Shown here piece by piece: positions 6,542 to 16,227 of a DNA stretch of 35,536 nucleotides (positions are counted from its first letter, which is position 1; each line of letters begins with the position of its first letter). The stretch covers positions 1 through 35,536 of the forward strand of contig NZ_PJPV01000032.1 in NCBI RefSeq assembly GCF_002864045.1. Direction: 5' to 3'. The position numbers and the translations under genes are program-made. Source of the stretch: Endozoicomonas acroporae (GTDB lineage: Bacteria > Pseudomonadota > Gammaproteobacteria > Pseudomonadales > Endozoicomonadaceae). Below the pieces are notes generated by a model, which worked only from the letters and a program-made list of their open reading frames with translations, was not told the DNA's origin and ran no database searches.

Positions 6542-8218
6542 TCAATTTCGGACATCTATAATCTGGTTTTGGTTCCCTATGGATAACCCGGAGGCTGATC
6601 GAGAACTGTAAGGAACAGCACTCTGTTTCCGTGATTCAAAAGCAGCACTGATTAATTCTCTCGTGTAGGTTTCTACAGGTTGACTAAAAATCTGTTGGGT
6701 AGTTCCCTGTTCGACAATCTCTCCTCCCTGCATCACAATAATTCGATGACTCATTGCCTTAACCACGGCAAGGTCATGGCTGATAAAAATGTAACTGAGG
6801 TGGTATTTTTTCTGCAGGTTGCGCAGTAAATCGATGATCTGGGATTGAACGGTTCTGTCCAGCGCAGACGTTGGCTCGTCCAGCACCATCAGTCTGGGTT
6901 TCAGCACCAGAGCCCTGGCAATGGAGATACGCTGGCGCTGGCCGCCGGAAAACTCATGGGGGTAACGGTGACGACACTCCGGGTCAAGGCCCACATCATC
7001 CAATGCCGCGATGATCTGTTCTTCACGATTGGCTTCATTGGCCAGTTTATGAATATCAAGGCCTTCACCAACAATATCAGCCACCGTCATGCGTGGGCTG
7101 AGGCTGCCAAAGGGATCCTGAAACACGATCTGCATTTCCCGTCGCAGTGGCCGGAACTGGTCCTGGTTCATAGTGTCGATACGGGTATCTTCAAACCGGA
7201 TCAGGCCCTCTGACGTCTGCAGTTTCAACAGTGCCATGCCCAGGGTTGTTTTACCGGAACCGGACTCACCAACAATACCCAGGGTTTCGCCCTGGTGAAT
7301 GGTGAGCGATAAATCAGTGACTGCCTTCACATGGCCTACGGTTTTTTTGAAAAACCCTTTTTTGATCGGGAACCAGACTTTGATCTTTTCGCCAGTGACC
7401 AGCGGCATGGGGTGTTCGTTCAGTGGTTCAGGTTCCCCGTCAGGTTCGGCATTGAGCAGGTCGATGGTGTAGGGGTGTTGAGGTGCCTTGAACACGGATT
7501 CTGTATCGCCCTGCTCAACAATCTCACCGTTTTTCATCACGCAGATTCGATCCGACACATGGCGTATCAGATTAAGGTCGTGACTGATAAACAGAATGGC
7601 CATACCCAGTTTCTGCTGAAGGTCCGCCAGCAGACTGAGAATTTGTCGCTGCACGGTTACATCCAGAGCGGTGGTTGGTTCATCGGCAATCAGCAGTGTG
7701 GGTTCACAGGCGAGGGCCATGGCAATCATGGCCCGTTGTCGCTGTCCACCGGACAGCTCATGGGGGTAGGCCTTTAAACGGTTTCTGGCATCACGGATAC
7801 CCACCAGTTCCAGCAGTTCCAGTGTCTTAGCCGTTGCTTCTGAGTTTTGCAGGCCAAGGTGTATAGCCAGTACTTCGCCTATCTGCTTTTCGATGGTATG
7901 CAGTGGATTGAGCGCTGTCATCGGCTCCTGAAAGATCATACTGATCTTATGGCCACGAATTTTGCGCATTTGTGATTTGGATAAATCCAGCAGGGCCTCA
8001 TCGGCAAATGCTATTTCCCCAGAGCAATGGGCGTTTTCGGGAAGCAGCTGCAGAATGCTCAGGGCAGTGATGGACTTGCCGGATCCGGACTCTCCAACCA
8101 GGCCAACGGTTTCTCCGGCATTGACAGAGAACGACACACCTCTAACGGCTTCAATATGGTGCTCACCCTGTTGAAAAGCAATCCGGAGATTGTTAATGGC
8201 CAATAATGGCTTATCCAT
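6542..8218 (-). CDS. yejF: Peptide ABC importer, double ATP-binding protein YejF/NppD
   Basis: The product has 558 residues and two complete ATPase halves. The first has Walker A GESGSGKS, signature LSGGQRQR and Walker B LLIADEP. The second has [16 protein letters not shown] and LMVLDEP. Both halves continue with the Asp-rich D-loop and a switch His (ISHDL). This layout is that of YejF, which powers import of microcin C and other peptides with YejABE, and of NppD in Pseudomonas. The start is the ATG at 8218 ([10 protein letters not shown]), 16 bp after the yejE stop; the frame extends upstream to 8281 but overlaps yejE. A Ser/Gln/Asn-rich tail of about 30 residues follows the second ATPase. 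It acts at the cytoplasmic face of the inner membrane. Confidence 0.95.
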   Translation of the reverse strand: MDKPLLAINNLRIAFQQGEHHIEAVRGVSFSVNAGETVGLVGESGSGKSITALSILQLLPENAHCSGEIAFADEALLDLSKSQMRKIRGHKISMIFQEPMTALNPLHTIEKQIGEVLAIHLGLQNSEATAKTLELLELVGIRDARNRLKAYPHELSGGQRQRAMIAMALACEPTLLIADEPTTALDVTVQRQILSLLADLQQKLGMAILFISHDLNLIRHVSDRICVMKNGEIVEQGDTESVFKAPQHPYTIDLLNAEPDGEPEPLNEHPMPLVTGEKIKVWFPIKKGFFKKTVGHVKAVTDLSLTIHQGETLGIVGESGSGKTTLGMALLKLQTSEGLIRFEDTRIDTMNQDQFRPLRREMQIVFQDPFGSLSPRMTVADIVGEGLDIHKLANEANREEQIIAALDDVGLDPECRHRYPHEFSGGQRQRISIARALVLKPRLMVLDEPTSALDRTVQSQIIDLLRNLQKKYHLSYIFISHDLAVVKAMSHRIIVMQGGEIVEQGTTQQIFSQPVETYTRELISAAFESRKQSAVPYSSRSASGLSIGNQNQIIDVRN

Positions 8219-8234
8219 AAATGTTCGGTTCTCT

Positions 8235-9260
8235 TTAATAGTATTTTCTCGGGTCCAACGCATCCCGGCACGCTTCACCAATAAACACCAGTAACGTCAG
8301 CATAATGGACATGACCAGGAACGCGGTAATTCCCAGCCAGGGTGCCTGAAGGTTGTTTTTGCCCTGGGCAATCAACTCACCAAGGGAAGGGGAGCCAGCC
8401 GGCAGGCCGAAACCCAGGAAATCAAGGGAGGTCAGGGTGGTAATGGCTCCGGTCAGAATAAATGGCATAAACGTGACCGTGGCGATCATGGCATTGGGTA
8501 AAATATGGCGGAACATCAGACGCCCATTGGTCATCCCAAGGGCCCTGGCGGCCCGAACATACTCCAGGTTTCTGCCCCGGAGAAACTCGGCACGTACCAC
8601 ATCCACCAGTGCCATCCACTGGAATAACAGCATGATACCCAGCAGCCACCAGAACCCTGGCTCGACAAAACTGGCAAGGATGATCAACAGGTAGAGATTG
8701 GGCATGCCCGACCAGATTTCAATAAAACGCTGTCCGAATAAATCGATTTTGCCGCCGTAAAAACCCTGCAAAGCGCCAACTGCCACACCGATGATGGTAC
8801 TGAAAAAGGTCAGTGCCAAACCAAAAAGTACCGAAATGCGGAAGCCGTAAATCACCCGTGCCAGCACATCACGCCCCTGGTCATCGGTGCCCAGCCAGTT
8901 GTCAAGGGAAGGGTGGGCGGGCGCAATACGGGCGTAATTTATGGTGTCGTAACTATAGCGAATGGGCGGCCAGAGCATCCATCCTTTGGGCTCGACCAGT
9001 TCTTGGGCAAATTCCTGTCGGTAGTCCATTTCCAGTTCAAACTCTCCACCAAAGGTGGTTTCCGGATAGGTGACCAGGGTTGGGAAATAGGGGCTGCCAT
9101 CGTACCAGAGCAGCAGCGGCTTATCGTTAGCCACCACCTCTGCCAGCAGGGTTATGACGAAGAGAATGCTGAATAGCCAGAGCGAAATGTAGCCCCGGCG
9201 ATTCTGCTTGAAATTCTGCCAGCGGCGCTGGTTGAGCGGATTAAGCTTGAACCTTGTCAT
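8235..9260 (-). CDS. yejE: Peptide ABC importer permease YejE/NppC
   Basis: The 341 residues equal the usual YejE length. The N-terminal cytoplasmic basic stretch (FKQNRRGYISLWLF) leads into the first membrane helix. A large periplasmic segment (about 45-130) contains WPPIRYSYDTIN and LGTDDQGRD, typical of YejE/DppC permeases. The transport core has five further helices and the EAA-type loop (EYVRAARALGMTNGRLMFRHILPNA) that contacts the ATPase. It forms the membrane channel with YejB, whose stop codon is 6 bp upstream. Confidence 0.96.
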   Translation of the reverse strand: MTRFKLNPLNQRRWQNFKQNRRGYISLWLFSILFVITLLAEVVANDKPLLLWYDGSPYFPTLVTYPETTFGGEFELEMDYRQEFAQELVEPKGWMLWPPIRYSYDTINYARIAPAHPSLDNWLGTDDQGRDVLARVIYGFRISVLFGLALTFFSTIIGVAVGALQGFYGGKIDLFGQRFIEIWSGMPNLYLLIILASFVEPGFWWLLGIMLLFQWMALVDVVRAEFLRGRNLEYVRAARALGMTNGRLMFRHILPNAMIATVTFMPFILTGAITTLTSLDFLGFGLPAGSPSLGELIAQGKNNLQAPWLGITAFLVMSIMLTLLVFIGEACRDALDPRKYY

Positions 9261-9266
9261 TCCACG

Positions 9267-10355
9267 TCAGTCCCTGGCTTCGAAATCAATACGGGGGTCC
9301 ACGACGACATAGGTGAGATCGCCGAGGAGTTTGATCAGCATACCCAGCAGGGTGAAGATATAAAGAGAGCCAAACACCACGGGATAATCCCGGTTGATGG
9401 CCGCTTCATAGCCAAGCAGTCCGAGCCCATCCAGAGAAAAAATGATTTCAATCAGCAGGGAGCTGGTAAACAGGATGCCAATTAATGCCGCAGGGAAGCC
9501 GGAAATCACCAGTAACATGGCATTACGGAAGATATGGCCATAGAGGACTTTGCGGTCATCCAGCCCTTTGGCCCTTGCGGTTTGCACATACTGTTTATGG
9601 ATTTCATCCAGGAATGAATTCTTGGTCAGCATGGTCAGTGTGGCAAAACCACTGATGACCATACAGATAATGGGCAGTATCATGTGCCAGATATAGTCCC
9701 GTATCTGACCCATAAAACTTAATTCCTCGAAGTTGTCCGATACCAGCCCTCGCAGTGGGAAAACGTTCCAGTAACTGCCTCCGGCAAACAACACGATTAA
9801 CAGAATGGCCAGAAGAAAGCTCGGAATCGCATAACCCGTGGTGATCACAGCGCTTGACCAGATATCGAACCGGCTGCCGTGTTTTAATGCCTTGCGAATA
9901 CCCAGCGGAATGGAGATCAGGTAGATGATCAGGGTGCTCCACAGGCCCAGTGAAATAGAGACCGGCAGTTTCTCCTTAATCAGGTCGACCACTTTGGCAT
10001 CGCGGAAAAACGAGTCGCCAAAATCAAAGGTCAGGTAGTTTTTGATCATCTGCACAAACCGCTCATGGGCTGGCTTGTCAAAGCCGTACAGTTGCTCGAT
10101 ATCTTTGATCAGTTCCGGGTCAAGACCTCTGCGTCCGCGATATTCACCGTTCTCATCCAGATTCATCTGCTGAATTTCGGCATTACCTGAGCCTCCGATC
10201 CGGCTGATGGCATTGACTTCAAAACCCTCAAGTTTGGCAATCATCTGTTCCACCGGGCCGCCGGGGGCGGCCTGAATGATAACAAAGTTCACCAGCATGA
10301 TCCCGAACAGAGTCGGGATCATCAGGGCAAGTCGGCGCAAAATATAGCTGCTCAT
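9267..10355 (-). CDS. yejB: Peptide ABC importer permease YejB/NppB
   Basis: The 362-residue length is close to E. coli YejB. It begins with the classic DppB-type helix ([21 protein letters not shown]) followed by APGGPVEQ. The YejB-specific insert with the R-I-G-G-S-G and RRGLDPELI segments lies at about 50-85. The C-terminal half holds the transport helices and the coupling loop [21 protein letters not shown] good ribosome-binding site (AGGA) lies 7 bp before the ATG. It pairs with YejE as the heterodimeric pore of the importer. Confidence 0.96.
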   Translation of the reverse strand: MSSYILRRLALMIPTLFGIMLVNFVIIQAAPGGPVEQMIAKLEGFEVNAISRIGGSGNAEIQQMNLDENGEYRGRRGLDPELIKDIEQLYGFDKPAHERFVQMIKNYLTFDFGDSFFRDAKVVDLIKEKLPVSISLGLWSTLIIYLISIPLGIRKALKHGSRFDIWSSAVITTGYAIPSFLLAILLIVLFAGGSYWNVFPLRGLVSDNFEELSFMGQIRDYIWHMILPIICMVISGFATLTMLTKNSFLDEIHKQYVQTARAKGLDDRKVLYGHIFRNAMLLVISGFPAALIGILFTSSLLIEIIFSLDGLGLLGYEAAINRDYPVVFGSLYIFTLLGMLIKLLGDLTYVVVDPRIDFEARD

Positions 10356-10367
10356 GGAGGGTTCCTG

Positions 10368-12362
10368 TTAACGGTTTTTTCTGCGGCGATAAATCCAGAC
10401 AGGAATAAGGCCCAGCAATATCAGTGCTGAGTATAACCATGAACGGTCGTTTTCAGCGTTACCGGCTGGATCGCTGGCATCACCATTGTTCCGGAATGAA
10501 TGAGTTGCTGCATCCGGTTGACTGTCGATCCACCAGGTATAAATGTCGGTACTGTACAAAGGTTCTGATTCTGGCCTGATTAATCGGTTGGAATGGGCGA
10601 TTCGGTCATAAGGGTAGTACCACTGGGGAATCAGGTACTCACCCCATAACAGCACCCGGTCCAGCGCTCTTACTGCGGTGGTAAGCTCCTCTCTGCTGGT
10701 GGCATCAATCACATGGTCAATCATGGCATCCACTACCGGATCCTTGATTCCCATGTAGTTACGGCTGCCTTTGGTGTCTGCCGCTTTACTGCCCCAGAAA
10801 CCCGTTTGCTCATTACCCGGAGAGGCCGATTGGCCATAGCCGGCAACGATCATGTCATAGTCAAAGTCACGAATACGGTTGATGTATTGGGAGATATCAA
10901 CGGTTCGGATCTTCAGTTCAATACCCATTTGTTCCAGATTTTTCTTGAAGGGCAGCGCCACCCGCTCAAGAGAGGGTTGTCCGAGCAGTAACTCAATCTC
11001 CAGGGGTTGGCCATTGTTATTGACCAGCTTGTTGTTCTCAAGGGTCCATCCTGCTTTTTTCAATAACCTCAGTGCTTTTTTCAGTTGCGGCCGGATATTG
11101 CCGGAACCATTGGTCACCGGAACGCTATAGGGTGTGGTAAAGAGTTCTGTCGGTAACTGCTTGCGCCAGGGCTCAAGGAGTTTCAGTTCATCACCCTCTG
11201 GAATGCCGGTGGCTTCCATGCCTGAATTGCCAAAATAGCTCGTCGAACGAAGGTAGCTGTCATGGAAAAGGTTACGATTCAGCCATTCGAAATCCATGGC
11301 ATAGCCCATGGCTTTTCGGACCAGGGGATCCTGCAGGAAGTCCCGTCGCAGGTTAAAGGCAAAGCCCTGGATAGGCGCAGGGTTTCGGGTAGGGATGGTG
11401 GCCAGAATGAGTTCGCCATTGTGAACCGGGGGGACGTCGTAGGCAGTGGCCCAGTTTTTGGCAATATTTTCATAGCGCAGGTCATACTCGCCAGCTTTCA
11501 GTGCCTGCAGGGCGACATGTTCGTCCCGGTAGTAGTCGTAACTGACCTCATCAAAATTATATCGGCCCCTGTTAACGGGTAAATCTTTGGCCCAGTAATC
11601 CTTGACCCGCTGATAGGCAATGCTCCGGCCGCCATCAACACTCTTAACCTGATAGGGGCCACTGCCAAGGGGGATGTGCAGTGAGGCAGAGGAAAAATCA
11701 TTTTCATCCAGTTCCCAGTGATGCTTAGGGAGCACAGGCAGCTCTGACAGAATAAAAGGCAGTTCAGGGTTATTGCTATGTTTGAATGTGAATTTGACCC
11801 GACGATCAGCAAGAACGGTGACGGTGTCCACATCGGAATAGTAACTGCGGTAGAAAGGGTGCCCGTGACGGGTCAGCAGTTCAAAGGTGTATTTTACATC
11901 GTCAGCTGTGATGGGCTTACCATCATGGAAACGGGCGTCGGGGTTCAGGTTAAAGGTAATGCTACTGTTATCAGGGGCTTTTTCTGTGGACTCGGCGATG
12001 AGTGGATAGAGGGAGAAAGGCTCATCACGGCTCTGGGTCATCAATGTGTCATAAATAAGCCCGATACCGCTAACCGGGGTTCCTTTGTTGGTGTATGGAT
12101 TGAGGCTGTCAAAGGTACCGCTGGCAGCCATACGAATACTGCCGCCTTTGGGGGCCTCCGGATTAACATAATCAAAGTGCGTAAAGGGCTTGCTGCCATA
12201 TTTCGCTTCACCGTGCAGCACCAGTGACGTTTTAGCGATGACCTCGTGCTCTGACCCGGTGGTATTTCCAGAGGCAGTGGCTGATGACCCGCTGGAATAA
12301 GAGAGAGTCACCCCAAGGGTCAGCGCGGCAAGAGTAAGATAACCAGAATTCATGACCATCAT
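10368..12362 (-). CDS. yejA: YejA-like substrate-binding protein with C-terminal membrane anchor
   Basis: The product has about 664 residues. An N-terminal signal peptide is followed by an SBP_bac_5 domain of the YejA/NppA type, with hallmarks FDYVNPEAPKGG, ARFHDGKPITADDVKYTF and the C-terminal ALDRVLLWGEYLIPQWYYPY. Unlike the two paralogs downstream, it carries about 45 extra residues: a polar linker rich in Asp/Asn, one hydrophobic helix (WLYSALILLGLIPVWIY) and a terminal RRRKNR. This looks like an inner-membrane stop-transfer anchor, loosely like GlyGly-CTERM sorting tails but without the Gly-Gly motif. The start is uncertain: ATGs at 12362, 12359 and 12353 are all in frame, as is a TTG at 12368. 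It probably delivers peptides or peptide-like antibiotics to YejBEF. It lies 12 bp before yejB. Confidence 0.9.
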   Translation of the reverse strand: MMVMNSGYLTLAALTLGVTLSYSSGSSATASGNTTGSEHEVIAKTSLVLHGEAKYGSKPFTHFDYVNPEAPKGGSIRMAASGTFDSLNPYTNKGTPVSGIGLIYDTLMTQSRDEPFSLYPLIAESTEKAPDNSSITFNLNPDARFHDGKPITADDVKYTFELLTRHGHPFYRSYYSDVDTVTVLADRRVKFTFKHSNNPELPFILSELPVLPKHHWELDENDFSSASLHIPLGSGPYQVKSVDGGRSIAYQRVKDYWAKDLPVNRGRYNFDEVSYDYYRDEHVALQALKAGEYDLRYENIAKNWATAYDVPPVHNGELILATIPTRNPAPIQGFAFNLRRDFLQDPLVRKAMGYAMDFEWLNRNLFHDSYLRSTSYFGNSGMEATGIPEGDELKLLEPWRKQLPTELFTTPYSVPVTNGSGNIRPQLKKALRLLKKAGWTLENNKLVNNNGQPLEIELLLGQPSLERVALPFKKNLEQMGIELKIRTVDISQYINRIRDFDYDMIVAGYGQSASPGNEQTGFWGSKAADTKGSRNYMGIKDPVVDAMIDHVIDATSREELTTAVRALDRVLLWGEYLIPQWYYPYDRIAHSNRLIRPESEPLYSTDIYTWWIDSQPDAATHSFRNNGDASDPAGNAENDRSWLYSALILLGLIPVWIYRRRKNR

Positions 12363-12472
12363 AAGCAACCGTTAGTGTTGAAAAATCTCTGTGCAGTCTT
12401 GTATATAAGTAATCGTTCTAATATAGACTGAACCATGGATGGTTGTTAAGTACCCGTCAGGCTGGACTTATA
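12363..12472 (-). promoter_or_regulatory. 110-bp spacer between binding proteins, possible internal promoter
   Basis: This is the only long gap inside the importer operon. It holds a 6-2-6 inverted repeat, AACCATGGATGGTT, at 12431-12444, and AT-rich -10-like TATATT and TATATA on the minus strand nearer to the yejA start. It may let yejA-BEF be transcribed apart from the two upstream binding proteins. Confidence 0.35.
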
Positions 12473-14275
12473 TCAATATTCCCGCCACCAGGTACTTAAG
12501 CCATTGTCAAAAGGCGGGGCAAGCTCAGGGTGTTGCAGTCCCGGCCAGTAAACCATTGGCCAATAGGGCAGATACCATTGAGGAATGACCGCGTAGTGCC
12601 AGAGTACGATCCGATCAATGGCCCGGGTATAAAGAGTCAGCTCTTCGCGGGTTGTTGCCATGATGGCGTTATCAATCATACGGTCCAGCGAGTTGAGTTT
12701 GATGCCAGAAAGGTTTTGTCCCGCGTCACTGTCTGCGCTTTCGCTGCCCCAGAAATTTTTCAACTCGGTACCGGGGGTAATGCCAGGGTAAAAGCCGTGA
12801 ATGATCATATCAAAATCAAACGTGCGAAGACGATTGATGTACCGCGAGGCATCTACGGTATTGATGCTGGCGATAATACCCAGTTCGCTGAGATTGCGGA
12901 CGAATGGAATCACAAAGCGTTCATGTTCTGGGTCAGTTAACAGAATTTCAAACTTCAGTGGTTGACCATTGGGATCAACAAGAGTTTTGTTGTTGTAGTG
13001 ATAACCCGCTTCTTTCAGCCATTGGAAGGCCCGTGTCTTGTTGTTTCGCCAGTTGCCTGAACCGTCTGTCTGAACCGGCTCCCAGCGGGCGGTAAACAGC
13101 TTATCAGGAAGCTCATCCTGCCAGGGAGCCAGTAACGCCTTCTCTTTGTCAGAAGGTGGCTTATCAGCCGCAAGGTCTGAGTTAGAGAAAAGACTGTAGG
13201 CCTGATAATACATCCCAAAAAACAGATGTTGATTCATCCAGTTGAAATCCAGCGCCTGGGAAATGGCTTTTCTGACTTTTCGGCGGGCAAAAACCGGCTT
13301 CCTCAGATTGAATACAAACGCTCGCATGCCCAGACTTTTGTTATCTATTTTTTCCTGAATGAATTTTGCTTTGCCTGTCTGCGTTGGTTTATACGCCTGT
13401 GACCAGCTTCGGGGATTGGCATCAATGCGGAGGTCGTACTCTCCTTTTTTAAAGGCCTCAAGGGCAATGCCATCATCCCGGTAGTAGTCGGTTCTGATAA
13501 GATCAAAATTATGTCGGCCTTTGTTGACGGCCAGGTCAGCTGCCCAATAATCCGTAACACGCTCGTATGTTACAAAGCGTCCGGGGCTGAACTCTTTTAC
13601 CCGGTAAGGTCCACTGGACAGTGGGGGCTTGAGTGTCGCCTTGAAGAGATCATGCTCTGGCTGCTGCCAGTAGTGCGCTGGCAGCACCCTGAGTTGAGAG
13701 AGTCGAAGAACCAGACTTTTGGCTGGTGGCTCAGAAAAACTGAAACGAACGGACGCAGACGATATTGCCTCGACCTTATCAATGATCCCATAGAGGTGCC
13801 TGTAGTGAGGTGGTCCTCGTTTTTTCAGTGATTGGAAGGTATAGACAACATCTTCTGAGGTGATGGCGTGTCCATCATGGAAACGCGCATCGGGATTCAG
13901 GTGGTATATGACCCATCGAAAATCCTCCGGATACTCAATTTGCCGGGCGATCAGGCCATAGACTGAATAGGGTTCATCACCGGCCTTGACCATCAACGGG
14001 TCATAAAGAAAGTAGCTGCCATCCGCCCAGATGCCTTTTGGGGCAAACGTATTAAACGTATCAAAACTGCCGACAACGCCTTTTCTCAGGGTACCGCCTT
14101 TGGGGGCATTGGGGTTGGCATAGCCAAAGTGGGTAAAATTTTCTGGATATTGCAGCGAGTTATGAAAGCTCAGGCCATGGGCTATCGTTGAATTTTTATC
14201 CGCAGGGTTTGCGAAAGCATGCACAGAGTAAATAAGACTGATAAAGAGAAATCCATTTTTCAAAAAGTCAGTCAT
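12473..14275 (-). CDS. YejA/NppA-like substrate-binding protein, second copy
   Basis: The product has 600 residues. A signal peptide (FLKNGFLFISLIYSVHAFA) leads into an SBP_bac_5 domain with FGYANPNAPKGG, ARFHDGHAITSEDVVYTF, an FNLRKPVFARRKVRKAISQALDF segment and a WHYAVIPQWYLPYWPMVYW C-terminus. The ATG at 14275 is preceded by AGGA at 9 bp; the frame also opens at a TTG at 14293, which lacks a site. It is a periplasmic ligand-binding component for the YejBEF importer. Pseudomonas Npp systems have two such proteins, and this locus has three. Sequence divergence from its neighbours suggests different ligands. Confidence 0.92.
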   Translation of the reverse strand: MTDFLKNGFLFISLIYSVHAFANPADKNSTIAHGLSFHNSLQYPENFTHFGYANPNAPKGGTLRKGVVGSFDTFNTFAPKGIWADGSYFLYDPLMVKAGDEPYSVYGLIARQIEYPEDFRWVIYHLNPDARFHDGHAITSEDVVYTFQSLKKRGPPHYRHLYGIIDKVEAISSASVRFSFSEPPAKSLVLRLSQLRVLPAHYWQQPEHDLFKATLKPPLSSGPYRVKEFSPGRFVTYERVTDYWAADLAVNKGRHNFDLIRTDYYRDDGIALEAFKKGEYDLRIDANPRSWSQAYKPTQTGKAKFIQEKIDNKSLGMRAFVFNLRKPVFARRKVRKAISQALDFNWMNQHLFFGMYYQAYSLFSNSDLAADKPPSDKEKALLAPWQDELPDKLFTARWEPVQTDGSGNWRNNKTRAFQWLKEAGYHYNNKTLVDPNGQPLKFEILLTDPEHERFVIPFVRNLSELGIIASINTVDASRYINRLRTFDFDMIIHGFYPGITPGTELKNFWGSESADSDAGQNLSGIKLNSLDRMIDNAIMATTREELTLYTRAIDRIVLWHYAVIPQWYLPYWPMVYWPGLQHPELAPPFDNGLSTWWREY

Positions 14276-14303
14276 CCAGCGAGTTCCTTGCAATTAGCCA
14301 CAC

Positions 14304-16109
14304 TTATTGGTTTTTCTGATACCACCAGGTACTCAAATCCAGTGCATAAGGCGCAGGATTTTTCGGGTACCTCAGTTGCTGTTTGTGGACTATCAGCCAG
14401 TGGGGCTGGTACCACAGGGGCAGTACATAGTGGTTCCAGAGAATGATTCTATCCATGGATTTGACCAGCGTTAGCAGTTCCTCCCGGGAGTTGGCCCGGG
14501 GTATTTTCTCCGTCAGGCTATCAATGGATTTCAGCTTGATACCGGCAATATTTCTGGAGCCGTGCTGGTCAACGGTTGCTGAACCCCATAAGCTGGCCTG
14601 CTCTGTGCCGGGTGAGGGCGTGTGGGGAAAGGTGTACAGAACCATATCAAAGTCCTGGTTTCTGAGCCTTTCAACATACTGGGCGGCGTCTACGGTTCTT
14701 ATATTCAGTCTGATCCCCATGCTTTCCAGTGTCTTTTGTACTGGAATAAAGATCCGTTCCTCTTCCGAAGAGGATAACAGGATTTCAAGCTCCAGCGGTT
14801 TGCCGTTCTGGTTCACCAGCTGGTTGTTGTTGATCGTCCAGCCGCTCTGCTTTAGCAGGGATAGCGCTTTTCTTTTGCGATCCCGGCGGGTCATCCCGGT
14901 CTCATTTCCCGGAGGAATCCATGCCTGATCCAATGCTCGTTCAGGAATTTCATGTTTCCATACTGAGAGCAGCTCTTTTTCCTGTTCTGAGGGTTTTCCC
15001 GCAGCCCCCAGTTCTGTCCCGGCAAAAACGCTGTCTGCCCGATGGTACATACCATGGAATAGGTGTCGATTGATCCAGTCAAATTCGACGGCATACCCCA
15101 GCGCTTCTCTGACCCCCGGCTCTGATAGTATCTCTCTTCTGGCGTTGTAGGTGATGGTTAAGGTCTGCGGGTTACGATTGCTTAAAGATGTGCGAATCAA
15201 TTGGTTTTTTTTCAGTGACTCATCTCGTATCTGGTCATGCCAGACGCGAGGGTCGCTGATGGTTTTGAGATCGTATTCTCCTTTCTGCAAGGCTTCTAAA
15301 AGGACATGGCTGTTTCGATAATACTCGTATTGAATGAGATCAAAATTGTGTCTTCCCCGGTTAACGGGCAGATCTTTCCCCCAGTAATTTTCGACCCTGG
15401 CAAATGTTATTGAGCGTCCTGGTTCTATTTTCACAGGTTTATAGGGGCCACTGCTGACAGGAATCTCCATGCCGGGAGAAGAGAAATCGCGGTTTGCCCA
15501 ATAGTGTTTGGGAAGAATGGGCATTTGCCCCAGAATCAATGGCAGTTCCCGGTTATTGCTGTGCCTGAACACAAAAAGCACTCTGTGGCTGCTGGTGGCT
15601 TCTACCTTCTCGACATCCTGATAGAACTGCTTGTAAAACGTAGACCCTTTTTCCCGGAGCAGGTCAAAACTGAACTTCACATCATAAGCGGTGACGGGCT
15701 GACCATCATGGAATCGGGCCGCAGGGTTTATGGAAAAGGCTGCCCAGGTATTATCAGGGGCAAGTTCTATACTCTCGGCAATCAGGCCATATTTGGTCAG
15801 GGGCTCATCCCAGGATCTGGCCAGTAGCGTGTCATACATCATATGGCTGCCAGCTGCGGCTGTGCCACGATCTATATAGGGGACAAGGCTGTCAAAATGG
15901 CCAATGACGCCCTGTTTCAGCTCACCACCTTTTGGTGCATCGGGATTAACATAGTTAAAGTGCCGGAAGCTCTCAGCATACCCGGGCTCACCATAAAGGC
16001 TGATGGCGTGTCTTAACCTGCTGTTCTGGTCGGCTGCAGATAGCATTGGACTGATACTCAAGACACAGATGATCAGCGGTGTTGTTAATCTGAAGACGGT
16101 AAACCCCAT
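14304..16109 (-). CDS. YejA/NppA-like substrate-binding protein, third copy
   Basis: The product has 601 residues. A signal peptide ends near PMLSAA. The SBP_bac_5 domain shows FNYVNPDAPKGG, ARFHDGQPVTAYDVKFSF, HSNNRELPLILGQMPILPKHYW and a WNHYVLPLWYQPHW C-terminus. It is the first gene of the importer operon on the minus strand, 28 bp before the second copy. The ribosome-binding site is weak. Similarity to the copy next to yejB is closer (shared HSNN, LPILPKHHW-like and PVNRGR segments) than to the middle copy. It is presumed to bind peptides in the periplasm. Confidence 0.92.
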   Translation of the reverse strand: MGFTVFRLTTPLIICVLSISPMLSAADQNSRLRHAISLYGEPGYAESFRHFNYVNPDAPKGGELKQGVIGHFDSLVPYIDRGTAAAGSHMMYDTLLARSWDEPLTKYGLIAESIELAPDNTWAAFSINPAARFHDGQPVTAYDVKFSFDLLREKGSTFYKQFYQDVEKVEATSSHRVLFVFRHSNNRELPLILGQMPILPKHYWANRDFSSPGMEIPVSSGPYKPVKIEPGRSITFARVENYWGKDLPVNRGRHNFDLIQYEYYRNSHVLLEALQKGEYDLKTISDPRVWHDQIRDESLKKNQLIRTSLSNRNPQTLTITYNARREILSEPGVREALGYAVEFDWINRHLFHGMYHRADSVFAGTELGAAGKPSEQEKELLSVWKHEIPERALDQAWIPPGNETGMTRRDRKRKALSLLKQSGWTINNNQLVNQNGKPLELEILLSSSEEERIFIPVQKTLESMGIRLNIRTVDAAQYVERLRNQDFDMVLYTFPHTPSPGTEQASLWGSATVDQHGSRNIAGIKLKSIDSLTEKIPRANSREELLTLVKSMDRIILWNHYVLPLWYQPHWLIVHKQQLRYPKNPAPYALDLSTWWYQKNQ

Positions 16110-16177
16110 AGCCGTAATCCCGATGTCTGTTCTTAAAGACTTATCTTATTTTTGGGAGAGATGATCAAAGCTCAGGA

Positions 16178-16219
16178 CCTTCCAGCAGGAAGCTATCAGG
16201 ATAGCATCTGCCGGAAAGG
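16178..16219 (-). terminator. Long imperfect hairpin after mltD
   Basis: On the minus strand CCTTTCC pairs with GGAAGG, GGCAG with CTGCT, and the core GCTATC-CT-GATAGC is a perfect hairpin. It lies 9 bp after the mltD stop codon and 69 bp before the importer operon. No T-tract follows, so it may be a weak terminator or a processing or stability hairpin. Confidence 0.4.
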
Positions 16220-16227
16220 TGGGGGAG

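Noticed and set aside
6845..7777. Plus-strand ORFs opposite yejF
   Set aside because: They are antisense to a gene with complete Walker and signature motifs on the minus strand.
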